Assembly (NCBI RefSeq): GCF_001278075.1
Contig: NZ_CP011340.1
Location: 6,135,501-6,199,500, forward strand
Source: Streptomyces pristinaespiralis
GTDB lineage: Bacteria > Actinomycetota > Actinomycetes > Streptomycetales > Streptomycetaceae
Direction: 5' to 3'
DNA length: 64,000 nt
The notes under the pieces were generated by a model, which had not been told where the DNA came from, did no database searches, and saw only the letters and a program-made list of their open reading frames with translations. The position numbers were made by a program, and so were the translations under genes. Positions 42,686-50,690 of this stretch are shown in pieces; position 1 is the first letter of the stretch, and each line of letters starts with the position of its first letter.

Positions 42686-43398
42686 ACACACCCGCCACCG
42701 ACCACCAGGCCGCCGCCGACACCGACCGCTCCGGCGGGCTGCGCCTGGACGACGTCACCCTGACCCTCGGCGACGGCGATGCCGCCGTCACCGCCCTCGA
42801 CCACGTCGTCCTGACCGTCGCCCCCGGTGAGTTCGTCGCCGTCGTCGGCCCCTCCGGGTCCGGCAAGTCCAGCCTCCTCGCCGTCGCCGGCGGCCTCCGG
42901 CGGCCCGCCTCGGGCACTGTGCACATCGCCGGCACCGAGCTGACCGCCCTTTCGGACAAGGAACGCACCGCCACCCGTCTTCGCCACATCGGCTTCGTCT
43001 TCCAGCAGTCGAACCTGCTGGCCTCCCTCACCGTCAGGGAGCAGCTCCTGCTGCCCCTGCACATCGACGGACGCCTTGACACCACTGCCCAGGCCTGCGC
43101 GGACGAACTCATCGAGGCCGTCGGACTGACCCACCGCGCCGGCTCCCGTCCGCACCAGCTGTCGGGCGGCGAGCGCCAGCGCGCGGGCCTGGCCCGCGCC
43201 CTGATGACCTCCCCCGCCGTCCTGCTGGTGGACGAACCCACCTCGGCACTGGACCGGGTGCGGTCCGCCGAGGCGGTGCGGCTGATTGCCGAGCAGACCC
43301 ATGAGCGCGGAACGGCCACGGTCATGGTTACCCACGACACGGCGATAATGGACGCTGCCGACCGGGTGTACGAGATGGTCGACGGCCACCTGTCCTGA
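42682..43398 (+). CDS. ABC transporter ATPase, MacB/LolD-like
   Basis: A 238-residue ATPase that powers the preceding permease. Walker A is GPSGSGKS, the Q-loop is FVFQQSNLL, the signature is LSGGERQR, Walker B with D-loop is VLLVDEPTSALD, and the switch His is in VMVTHD. Its ATG overlaps the TGA of the permease as ATGA, so the two are coupled translationally. Confidence 0.95.
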   Translation: MNTPATDHQAAADTDRSGGLRLDDVTLTLGDGDAAVTALDHVVLTVAPGEFVAVVGPSGSGKSSLLAVAGGLRRPASGTVHIAGTELTALSDKERTATRLRHIGFVFQQSNLLASLTVREQLLLPLHIDGRLDTTAQACADELIEAVGLTHRAGSRPHQLSGGERQRAGLARALMTSPAVLLVDEPTSALDRVRSAEAVRLIAEQTHERGTATVMVTHDTAIMDAADRVYEMVDGHLS

Positions 43399-43460
43399 CG
43401 GGGGCCGCCAACCGGCACCGCATTCCCGGCCCTGTCCACCCCTCCAGGAGCCCGCCCCGC

Positions 43461-44072
43461 ATGCCGAAGATCAACGCCTCCACCGTCGCCGAGCACCGCG
43501 CCCAGCAACGCGAGGCACTGATCGGGGCGGCGATCGACATCCTGGTCAACGAGGGCGCCGCCGCCGTCACACCGGCGGCGGTCGGCGCCCGCGCGGGCCT
43601 GGCCCGCTCCAGCGTCTACCAGTACTTCGACTCCTCGGCAGCCCTCCTGGCCACCATCACGGAGGAAGCCTTCCGGCGCTCCAACGAGGCACTCAACCGA
43701 GCCCTGGACACCGCGAACGGCCCACTGGAACGCGTCGAGGCGTTCTTCAGGGAAAGCCTCCGTCTCGGCGCCGAAGGCGCACACCGGCCCGCCGTCGCCC
43801 TCATGAACGCCGGCCTTCCCCCGGCCTGCCAACAGCGGCTGATGGAACTCCACCTGGAGCAGGTCGAACCGTTCCGCGCCGCCGTCCGGGAGCTCGGCGC
43901 TCCTGAGCCCGCGCTCACGGCCGACCTGATCGCCGGAATGCTGCACACCGCCTTGGCCGCCGTCGAGAACGGCTCCCCCCTCGAAACGGTCACACAGCGC
44001 ACCCTCGCACTCGTGCGCCGCTGCCTCACCCCGGCCGGCAGCACCGCCCGCGCACCGGAGGAAGGGGCCTGA
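43461..44072 (+). CDS. TetR-family regulator of the ABC exporter
   Basis: A 203-residue regulator with an N-terminal helix-turn-helix (AAIDILVNEGAAAVTPAAVG, ARAGLARSSVYQYFDSSAAL) and a helical ligand domain. It lies 62 bp after the ATPase gene in the same direction with AGGAG upstream. Being last in the operon, it probably represses the unit by binding the inverted repeat at 41451-41477. Confidence 0.92.
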   Translation: MPKINASTVAEHRAQQREALIGAAIDILVNEGAAAVTPAAVGARAGLARSSVYQYFDSSAALLATITEEAFRRSNEALNRALDTANGPLERVEAFFRESLRLGAEGAHRPAVALMNAGLPPACQQRLMELHLEQVEPFRAAVRELGAPEPALTADLIAGMLHTALAAVENGSPLETVTQRTLALVRRCLTPAGSTARAPEEGA

Positions 44073-44142
44073 CGCCCTCGTACCGCCGAAGCCTCTCGGC
44101 CGACCGCGGCCCGGCACGCCTTGCCGGTGCCTGCTCGCTGCA

Positions 44143-44260
44143 GGCCGCGTTCTTATCGCACAGGGGCCGCAGGCCGACCGGGCAGGTCGGAAAGCTGGAA
44201 GGAGTACCGGCCGAGCATGTTGACGTGCTGCCGCACGAACGGGGAGAGGCGCGCGACGTC
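44143..44260 (-). pseudogene. tnpA: C-terminal remnant of a Tn3-family transposase
   Basis: Minus-strand reading gives VARLSPFVRQHVNMLGRYSF and then, after a one-base frame change, GLRPLCDKNAA. The LSP-x4-H-V/I-N-x2-GRYxF ending and the following LRPLxDxxA tail match the C-terminus of Tn3-type DDE transposases as I remember them. It is fused in frame to the methyltransferase start just upstream, and the transposase N-terminal 95 percent is absent. This is a scar, not an active element. Confidence 0.65.
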
Positions 44261-44398
44261 CTCCACCTCCAGTCCGATCCCGGCGAGCCTCCGCGCGAAC
44301 CGCCCCGTCCCGCAGCCGACGTCCAGCGCCGCGCCGCCGCCGCGGGGCGCATGGTGCAACAGCAGGCGGTGGTAGTGATCGTTGTGATCGAAAGGCAT
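44261..44398 (-). pseudogene. N-terminal remnant of a SAM-dependent methyltransferase
   Basis: ATG 44398 begins MPFDHNDHYHRLLLHHAPRG, followed by ALDVGCGTGRFARRLAGIGL, which is motif I of a class I methyltransferase. After about 46 codons the homology stops and the frame continues as the Tn3-type transposase remnant, ending at 44153. The usual enzyme has more than 200 residues. A C-terminal piece of the same kind of enzyme lies at 41120-41260. Confidence 0.75.
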
Positions 44399-44443
44399 GC
44401 GGCGACCCTGCCACCGGCGCGGGGCACCGGGCCGGGAACGACC

Positions 44444-44502
44444 GCCGGCCGCGCCTTCCCGTGAGGGAAGAGCGCGGCCGGCGGCCCCTGAAACCTGGGG
44501 CC
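44444..44502 (-). terminator. Compound hairpin terminator after glnA
   Basis: The arms GCCGGCCGCGC and CTTCCC (44444-44460) pair with GGGAAG and GCGCGGCCGGC (44465-44482) around a GTGA loop with one bulge. A second small stem, GGCCCC/GGGGCC at 44483-44502, lies nearer the glnA stop (44535). Confidence 0.85.
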
Positions 44503-44534
44503 CGTCCCACCGGGGCGACCGGTGGAGCCGATCT

Positions 44535-45944
44535 TTAGAGGTCGAAGTAGAGCTCGAACTCGTGGGGGTGCGGACGCAGCTGGATCGGAGCGATCTCGTT
44601 CGTGCGCTTGTAGTCGATCCACGTCTCGATCAGGTCGGACGTGAAGACTCCGCCGGCCAGCAGGTACTCGTTGTCCGCCTCGAGGGCGTCCAGCACCGCC
44701 GGGAGGGAGGTCGGGACCTGCGGGACGCCCGCGTGCTCCTCGGGGGCCAGCTCGTAGAGGTCCTTGTCGATCGGCTCGGCCGGCTCGATCTTGTTCTTGA
44801 CGCCGTCGAGGCCCGCGAGCAGCAGCGCGGAGAACGCCAGGTACGGGTTGGACGACGGGTCCGGGGCGCGGAACTCGACGCGCTTGGCCTTCGGGTTCGA
44901 GCCCGTGATCGGGATACGCATCGCGGCGGAGCGGTTGCGCTGCGAGTAGACCAGGTTGACCGGGGCCTCGAAGCCGGGGACCAGGCGGTGGTAGGAGTTC
45001 ACCGTCGGGTTGGTGAAGGCCAGCAGCGACGGGGCGTGCTTGAGGATGCCGCCGATGTAGTACCGGGCGGTGTCGGACAGGCCCGCGTAGCCCTGCTCGT
45101 CGTAGAACAGCGGGGCGCCGCCCTGCCACAGGGACTGGTGGACGTGCATGCCGGAGCCGTTGTCACCGAAGATCGGCTTGGGCATGAAGGTCGCGGTCTT
45201 GCCGTTGCGCCAGGCGACGTTCTTCACGATGTACTTGAAGAGCATCAGGTCGTCGGCCGCGGCGAGCAGCGTGTTGAACTTGTAGTTGATCTCGGCCTGG
45301 CCGGCGGTGCCGACCTCGTGGTGCTGGCGCTCGACCTGGAGGCCGTTCTTGTCCAGCTCCAGGGAGATCTCCGCGCGCAGGTCGGCGAAGTGGTCGACCG
45401 GCGGGGCCGGGAAGTAGCCGCCCTTGTAGCGGACCTTGTAACCGCGGTTGTTCTCGATGGCGCCGGTGTTCCAGGCGCCCGCCTCGGAGTCGATGTGGTA
45501 GAAGGACTCGTTCGCCGAGGTCTGGAAGCGCACGTTGTCGAACACGTAGAACTCGGCCTCGGGGCCGAAGTACGCGGTGTCGGCGATGCCGGTGGAGGCG
45601 AGGTAGGCCTCGGCCTTCTTGGCCACGTTCCGCGGGTCACGGCTGTACTGCTCGCCGGTGATCGGGTCGTGGATGAAGAAGTTGATGTTGACCGTCTTGT
45701 CGCGACGGAAGGGGTCGACACGGGCCGTCGACAGGTCGGCACGCAGCGCCATGTCGGACTCGTGGATCGCCTGGAAGCCGCGGATCGACGAGCCGTCGAA
45801 GGCGAGCTCCTCGGCCGGGTCGAACGCCGCTGCCGGGATCGTGAAGTGCTGCATCACGCCAGGCAGGTCGCAGAACCGGACATCGATGAACTTGACGTCC
45901 TCGTCCGCGATGAACTTCTTGACGTCATCGGCGTTCTGGAACAT
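44535..45944 (-). CDS. glnA: Glutamine synthetase type I (GlnA)
   Basis: A 469-residue GSI-beta enzyme, the main ammonia-assimilating glutamine synthetase. Signatures are [31 protein letters not shown] with metal Glu residues, the [12 protein letters not shown] substrate segment, and the adenylylation loop [10 protein letters not shown] whose Tyr is residue 397, the standard GlnE target. The ATG at 45944 has GGAGGAG upstream, and a GlnR-type box lies 98-135 bp upstream. It ends at a compound hairpin. GlnE is encoded in the same window, so both levels of control are present nearby. Confidence 0.97.
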   Translation of the reverse strand: MFQNADDVKKFIADEDVKFIDVRFCDLPGVMQHFTIPAAAFDPAEELAFDGSSIRGFQAIHESDMALRADLSTARVDPFRRDKTVNINFFIHDPITGEQYSRDPRNVAKKAEAYLASTGIADTAYFGPEAEFYVFDNVRFQTSANESFYHIDSEAGAWNTGAIENNRGYKVRYKGGYFPAPPVDHFADLRAEISLELDKNGLQVERQHHEVGTAGQAEINYKFNTLLAAADDLMLFKYIVKNVAWRNGKTATFMPKPIFGDNGSGMHVHQSLWQGGAPLFYDEQGYAGLSDTARYYIGGILKHAPSLLAFTNPTVNSYHRLVPGFEAPVNLVYSQRNRSAAMRIPITGSNPKAKRVEFRAPDPSSNPYLAFSALLLAGLDGVKNKIEPAEPIDKDLYELAPEEHAGVPQVPTSLPAVLDALEADNEYLLAGGVFTSDLIETWIDYKRTNEIAPIQLRPHPHEFELYFDL

Positions 45945-46041
45945 CCAACTCCTCCTACTCCCACCCGGGAGGGGCGGGGTTGCAGCTCGTCCGTGCGGCC
46001 AGTGCGGTGGCACACGCTGGTATCGACCGTAGGCGGACGGG

Positions 46042-46079
46042 ATTTCTCCAGCATGACCCATTTGTTTCGACGAAGTTAA
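46042..46079 (-). promoter_or_regulatory. GlnR box upstream of glnA
   Basis: On the minus strand: TTAAC-n6-GAAAC-n6-GTCAT-n6-GAAAT, with exact 6-bp gaps. The second half-site fits the GlnR consensus (GTnAC, GAAAC) fully and the other three are one base off. The box lies 98-135 bp upstream of the start codon, a normal position in streptomycetes. Confidence 0.9.
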
Positions 46080-46151
46080 CCGGACGAGGGTCACAGTGCG
46101 GGAACGGCCCCGGACGCAGGAGGGTGAAACCGGGCGCAGTACCGTGGACGG

Positions 46152-46619
46152 GTGGACAACAGGCAAGCAATCGGATCGTGGCTCTCGGGGCCCCGCGCGG
46201 CCGCGGAGGACATGGGTGTCGACTTCGGGTACCGGGGTCAGCGGCTGGGTTTGCCGGAGCACGGCCCGGGCTCCGTCGCCCCCCTCGGACGCCGCTTCGG
46301 CGCGCTCTTCATCGACTGGGGGCTGTGTTTCCTGATCGCATACGGCCTGTTCGCGGGCGGTGACCAGCAGGCAGCCGGAAACTGGGCCCTCGGCATCTTC
46401 CTCGCCCTCGGCGTCCTGACGGTGGGCACCGTCGGCTTCACGCCGGGTAAGCGCCTCCTCGGACTCCGGGTCGCCTCCGAGAACGGCGGACGCCTCTCCT
46501 TCGGGTGGGCCGTCGTCCGGACCGCCCTCCTCTGCCTCGCGATCCCGGCACTCGTCTGGGACCGCGACGGCCGCGGCCTCCACGACCGCCTGGCCCGCGC
46601 GGTCCAGGTCCGCATCTGA
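46152..46619 (+). CDS. RDD-family membrane protein
   Basis: A 155-residue protein with the RDD domain from about residue 45: [20 protein letters not shown] (Arg/Asp), the second and third helices, and [20 protein letters not shown] with the [12 protein letters not shown] ending. RDD proteins are small membrane proteins of unclear, sometimes transport-related, function. The GTG at 46152 is divergent from glnA across its promoter region, a common arrangement in actinobacteria. Confidence 0.88.
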   Translation: MDNRQAIGSWLSGPRAAAEDMGVDFGYRGQRLGLPEHGPGSVAPLGRRFGALFIDWGLCFLIAYGLFAGGDQQAAGNWALGIFLALGVLTVGTVGFTPGKRLLGLRVASENGGRLSFGWAVVRTALLCLAIPALVWDRDGRGLHDRLARAVQVRI

Positions 46620-47170
46620 CCCACCCGCCGCCGATCGCGGATGAGCCCTGCCCCCGGCCGGTCGAGTCACGACGCACGGCCCACGCAGTCCGCGGCGGGA
46701 CGTGAGGCACCGGCCCCGCCGGGGACGGGCAACGGCCCGAGGCGAGGCACCGCCCCGGCCCGGAGGTGCCCGCGTGACACCGGCCCCAGGCGACGTCCGG
46801 ACGTGCTGTTCGTCGGACGGCTCTCGGCGGGACGCACCGGCCCCCGCGGTCCATGGCGGGCGGCTCGGCGGGACGCACGGCCACCCCGGTCACGGCTGGC
46901 CGCGACGACCCGGCCCCGTCCGGTCACGCCGGACGTGAGACGCCGGCCACGGCCCCGACAGGCACCGGCCACGCCTCGGGCATCACGCACCCCGACCACC
47001 GGCGGACGGGTCCACGGCCTGGAGACGCCGCTACGCGTCGGCCACCCACGGACCACGTCCGGATCGCGGGTTCGCGCCACGGCCCGAAGACGCCGCTACG
47101 CGGGGCCACCCCGGCGCCCGGCGCGGGCAATGCAAGCGCGGTCCCGGCAGGACGTGGCCGGCACGGCAGG
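46620..47170. other. 550-bp GC-rich gap with no recognised gene
   Basis: Both strands have open frames, but all give Arg/Pro/Gly-rich products. A 15-bp direct repeat, AGACGCCGCTACGCG, occurs at 47023-47037 and 47089-47103, and other imperfect repeats are scattered around. Nothing else stands out. Confidence 0.6.
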
Positions 47171-47229
47171 GACGCGGAATGTGAGGCGGGGCCCGGACGA
47201 TGTCCGGGCCCCGCCTCACATTCCGCGTC
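47171..47229. terminator. Perfect 28-bp inverted repeat, probable terminator
   Basis: The arms 47171-47198 and 47202-47229 are perfectly complementary over 28 bp with a 3-nt GAT loop. It lies 22 bp past the stop of the DUF4191 gene and should stop transcription from both sides. Confidence 0.85.
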
Positions 47230-47251
47230 CGCACAAGCGCGTGGACGCGCC

Positions 47252-47959
47252 TCAGCGCATCTTTCCGCCGCGCGGCATCCGCATGCCCTTGGGCATCGGG
47301 CCCTTCGGCAGCGGCATGTTGCTCATCAGGTCGCCCATCGCCCGCAGCCGGTCGTTGGCCGCCGTCACCTGCGGGCCGGTGAGCACCCGCGGCAGCTTCA
47401 GCATCGTGGTGCGCACCTTCTTCAGCGGCACCTGGCCCTCGCCGTTGCCGACGAGGATGTCGTGCACGGGGACGTCCACGACGATGCGGTTCATCTTCTT
47501 CTTCTCGGCCGCGAGCAGTGCCTTCAGCCGGTTCGGGTTGCCCTCGGCCACCAGCACGATGCCGGCCTTGCCGACGGCGCGGTGCACCACGTCCTGGTTG
47601 CGGTTCATCGCCACGGCCGGGGTGGTGGTCCAGCCGCGTCCCACGTTCTGCAGGACCGCGGCCGCCGCTCCCGGCTGGCCCTCCATCTGTCCGAAGGCCG
47701 CCCGCTCGGCACGCCGCCCGAAGATGATCGCCATCGCCAGGAAAGCCAGCACGAAGCCGAGGATCCCCAGATAGACCGGGTGACCGATCAGGAAGCCGAT
47801 CCCGAGGAAGACACCGAAGGTGACGATGCCCACACCCGCGACGACAAGACCGACCATCGGGTCGGCCTTCCGGGTCATCTTGTACGTCAGGGCGATCTGC
47901 TTCAGTCGCCCCGGGTTCGCAGCAGCGTCAGCGCTGTCTGAATTTGCCTTCCTCGCCAT
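47252..47959 (-). CDS. DUF4191 family membrane protein
   Basis: A 235-residue protein with two membrane helices (about residues 36-56 and 60-82, VGLVVAGVGIVTFGVFLGIG and VYLGILGFVLAFLAMAII) and a cytoplasmic domain with QPGAAAAVLQNVGRGWTTTP and the basic tail PKGPMPKGMRMPRGGKMR. The family is conserved in actinobacteria next to lipA but has no known function. ATG at 47959. The location suggests, but does not show, a role near lipoate or cell-envelope biology. Confidence 0.93.
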   Translation of the reverse strand: MARKANSDSADAAANPGRLKQIALTYKMTRKADPMVGLVVAGVGIVTFGVFLGIGFLIGHPVYLGILGFVLAFLAMAIIFGRRAERAAFGQMEGQPGAAAAVLQNVGRGWTTTPAVAMNRNQDVVHRAVGKAGIVLVAEGNPNRLKALLAAEKKKMNRIVVDVPVHDILVGNGEGQVPLKKVRTTMLKLPRVLTGPQVTAANDRLRAMGDLMSNMPLPKGPMPKGMRMPRGGKMR

Positions 47960-47977
47960 ACCCGAAGTTTACGTGGC

Positions 47978-48187
47978 CTATGACGTGCGGGTCGCCACGG
48001 CCTCCAGTACGTGCTGAGCCTCCACCCGGTCCTTGGCGCGGCGGCGGTCCTCGAGGACGGCGGTCCAGGCGTTGCGGCGGGCGGTGCGCTGGCCGGCGCC
48101 GAGGATGAGGGACTCCATGGCGCGCAGAGCGCCGGTGACGGACGGGATCGGGTTGGCACTGACGTGGCGTGCCGGCACGGCCTGCAT
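47978..48187 (-). CDS. Small conserved protein between lipA and the DUF4191 gene
   Basis: A 69-residue protein with a helical SLILGAGQRTARRNAWTAVL and EDRRRAKDRVEAQHVLEAVA. No domain is recognised; its position between lipA and DUF4191 recalls the usual Streptomyces layout, from memory. ATG at 48187 has GGGGGAA upstream; the frame is open 21 codons earlier. Eighteen bp separate it from the DUF4191 gene, so the two are likely co-transcribed. Confidence 0.75.
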   Translation of the reverse strand: MQAVPARHVSANPIPSVTGALRAMESLILGAGQRTARRNAWTAVLEDRRRAKDRVEAQHVLEAVATRTS

Positions 48188-48331
48188 GGTGGCGATTCCC
48201 CCTCGGGGTGAACGGCGGTGAGTGGGAGCTGTGCGTGAGTCGAGCGTCACTGACTGGTGTTACCAGGGCATGACCGGCCGGTCAAACGCTGATGAAGGGC
48301 CGATTCGCGGGTCGTGGAGATCCTGAGTCGA

Positions 48332-48384
48332 GGACGCGGCCCGTACCCCACCCCCGACCTGCGGGGAGGGTACGGACCGCGTCC
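48332..48384 (-). terminator. Hairpin terminator after lipA
   Basis: GGACGCGG-C-CCGTACCC (48332-48348) pairs with GGGTACGG-A-CCGCGTCC (48368-48384), a 16-bp stem with one mismatch and a 19-nt loop, 40 bp past the lipA stop. Confidence 0.75.
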
Positions 48385-48423
48385 GATCGGCCATTACCGG
48401 CCGGTAGTTGCTTGTGCCTGAAT

Positions 48424-49404
48424 TCACACGGCCTGGGCGGCGCCGGAGCCGGCGTCGACGGCGGCACCACGGGCCTCCATCGCCTGCTGGAACAGGCGGC
48501 CGGCCCGGTACGAGGAACGGACCAGCGGACCCGACATCACACCGGAGAAGCCGATCTCGTCGGCCTCCTCCTTGAGCTCCACGAACTCGTGCGGCTTCAC
48601 CCAGCGCTCCACCGGGTGGTGGCGCACCGACGGGCGCAGGTACTGGGTGATCGTGATCAGCTCGCAGCCCGCGTCGTGCAGGTGCTGGAGCGCCTCGCTG
48701 ACCTCTTCGCGGGTCTCGCCCATGCCGAGGATCAGGTTCGACTTGGTCACCAGGCCCGCTTCACGGGCGCGCGTGATGACCTCGAGCGAGCGCTCGTAGC
48801 GGAAGCCGGGGCGGATCCGCTTGAAGATGCGCGGCACGGTCTCGACGTTGTGCGCGAGCACCTCGGGACGCGAGGAGAAGACCTCGGCCAGCTGCTCGGG
48901 CACCGCGTTGAAGTCGGGGATCAGCAGCTCGACCTTGGTGTGGCCGCCTTCGCGGTCCGCGGTCAGCGCGTGGATCTGGCGGACGGTCTCCGCGTACAGC
49001 CAGGCGCCGCCGTCCTCGAGGTCGTCGCGGGCGACGCCGGTGATGGTGGCGTAGTTCAGGTCCATCGTGACGACGGACTCGCCGACGCGGCGGGGCTCGT
49101 CACGGTCAAGGGCCTGCGGCTTGCCGGTGTCGATCTGGCAGAAGTCGCAGCGTCGGGTGCACTGGTCACCGCCGATGAGGAAGGTCGCCTCGCGGTCCTC
49201 CCAGCACTCGAAGATGTTGGGACAGCCCGCCTCCTGGCAGACCGTGTGCAGTCCCTCGCTCTTGACCAGTTTCTGCAGCTGGTTGTACTCGGGGCCCATC
49301 TTCGCCCGGGTCTTGATCCACTCGGGCTTGCGCTCGATGGGGGTCTGGCTGTTGCGGACCTCCAGGCGCAGCATCTTGCGTCCGTCGGGTGCGACTGCGG
49401 ACAC
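48424..49404 (-). CDS. lipA: Lipoyl synthase
   Basis: A 326-residue radical-SAM enzyme that inserts two sulfurs into octanoyl groups on E2 and GcvH proteins. It has both iron-sulfur cluster sites: the auxiliary C-x4-C-x5-C in [13 protein letters not shown] and the radical-SAM CxxxCxxC in CTRRCDFC. The C-terminal RSSYRAG motif is present in [13 protein letters not shown] at 49404 gives [15 protein letters not shown] with GGGAG upstream. It follows lipB on the same strand, so the pair makes the cofactor for E2 proteins such as the one at the right end of the window. Confidence 0.97.
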   Translation of the reverse strand: MSAVAPDGRKMLRLEVRNSQTPIERKPEWIKTRAKMGPEYNQLQKLVKSEGLHTVCQEAGCPNIFECWEDREATFLIGGDQCTRRCDFCQIDTGKPQALDRDEPRRVGESVVTMDLNYATITGVARDDLEDGGAWLYAETVRQIHALTADREGGHTKVELLIPDFNAVPEQLAEVFSSRPEVLAHNVETVPRIFKRIRPGFRYERSLEVITRAREAGLVTKSNLILGMGETREEVSEALQHLHDAGCELITITQYLRPSVRHHPVERWVKPHEFVELKEEADEIGFSGVMSGPLVRSSYRAGRLFQQAMEARGAAVDAGSGAAQAV

Positions 49405-49561
49405 GACCGGCTCCCTACAGCTTCGATTCTTCGGCGAACACCAGGGTACGCCCGTTAAAAGTGCGGCCTTACGTTCGGCCAACCTGTGGCCACAGGACCG
49501 CATTCCCGCCAGCGTTCCCGGCCGGGGTCCCCGGCCCCTCCCGGCGGGGGCGGTCCCGGAC

Positions 49562-50395
49562 TCAGACGGGCGTCCTCTCCGCCTCCGGCACCGCCACCGG
49601 CGCGGTGTCGCGCACGATCTCCCGGGGCCGCGGCTCCGCGTTCTCCAGCACCTCCCGCAGGTGCCGCTCGAGCACGGGCAGCACCTCCGCGATGGTGATG
49701 TCCCGGCCCAGCTCGTTCGCGAGCGAGGCCACTCCCGCGTCCCGGATGCCGCACGGCACGATCTTGTCGAACCAGGTGTTGTCCGGGTTCACGTTCAGGG
49801 CGAAGCCGTGCATCGAGACGCCCTTGGCGATGCGGATGCCGATCGCCGCGAGCTTGCGGTCCTCGCGGCGCTGACCGGCGTTGGAGGGGGCGTACTCGGG
49901 GCCGTTGAGCCGCGGGTCGAACTCGTCGTCCGTCAGGCGCGGGTCGAAGTCCAGCGAGAGGCCGCCGACCGACGGGCGCTGCTCCACCGGGTCGCCGAGC
50001 ACCCAGACGCCGCTGCGGCCCTCGACCCGGCTGGTCTCCACGCCGAACTCGGCGCAGGTGCGGATCAGCGCGTCCTCGAGACGGCGTACGTGCGCGATGA
50101 CGTCCACGGGGCGCGGCAGCTTCAGGATCGGGTAGCCCACCAGCTGGCCGGGGCCGTGCCAGGTGATCTTCCCGCCGCGGTCCACGTCGACGACGGGCGT
50201 CCCGTCCAGGGGCCGCTCACTGTCCTCGGTGCGCCGCCCCGCCGTGTAGACGGGCGGGTGCTCCAGCAACAGGCATGTGTCGGGGACCTCGTCGGCGAAG
50301 CGGGCGGCGTGGACGTCGCGCTGCTTCTGCCATGCCTCCTGGTACTCGACGGCTTCGTCGCCGAACCCCAGTCGGACGAACCGCAGGTCACTCAC
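49562..50395 (-). CDS. lipB: Octanoyl-(acyl carrier protein):protein N-octanoyltransferase
   Basis: A 277-residue enzyme that moves octanoyl from ACP to lipoyl domains, the step before LipA. The family signature [19 protein letters not shown] is present, and the catalytic pair is visible as Lys in [11 protein letters not shown] and Cys in [13 protein letters not shown]. The GTG at 50395 has GGGAGG upstream. An internal insertion ([20 protein letters not shown]) is typical of actinobacterial LipB. It lies about 160 bp upstream of lipA. Confidence 0.96.
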   Translation of the reverse strand: MSDLRFVRLGFGDEAVEYQEAWQKQRDVHAARFADEVPDTCLLLEHPPVYTAGRRTEDSERPLDGTPVVDVDRGGKITWHGPGQLVGYPILKLPRPVDVIAHVRRLEDALIRTCAEFGVETSRVEGRSGVWVLGDPVEQRPSVGGLSLDFDPRLTDDEFDPRLNGPEYAPSNAGQRREDRKLAAIGIRIAKGVSMHGFALNVNPDNTWFDKIVPCGIRDAGVASLANELGRDITIAEVLPVLERHLREVLENAEPRPREIVRDTAPVAVPEAERTPV

Positions 50396-50620
50396 GGCTG
50401 TGCCTCCCTCGAACCTCTGCCCGGGGATGACCGGGCCCCAGCCACTGTACGGCGGGCCGGAACCGATCGGCCGCGCAGGGGCGACCGTCAGCACCGCGGT
50501 CCAGTGCCGCCGTCAATCCTCACACGATCGGATGAATCTGGGGCGAAGGTGGCGGAACAGCTGTGGATGGCCGCTAAATTCGCGCCGTTCCTCCCCCAGG
50601 GCTTCTCCCCCAGAGCTACG

Positions 50621-50638
50621 CCTGGGGGCGCCCCCAGG
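50621..50638 (+). repeat. 18-bp palindrome in the leader of the NsdA-like gene
   Basis: CCTGGGGGCGCCCCCAGG is a perfect palindrome inside a wider CCCCCAG-rich stretch at 50590-50650, about 55 bp before the ATG. Similar CCCCCAG/CTGGGGG elements occur in many Streptomyces leaders. It may fold in the 5' untranslated RNA. Confidence 0.65.
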
Positions 50639-50690
50639 AGGTACCCCCATGGGCTGCTCCCGGCCCGGAAGGCAGGAGACGCCACAACCG

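Noticed and set aside
46620..47170. Possible gene in the gap after the RDD gene.
   Set aside because: All frames on both strands are Arg/Pro/Gly-rich without a ribosome site or motif.
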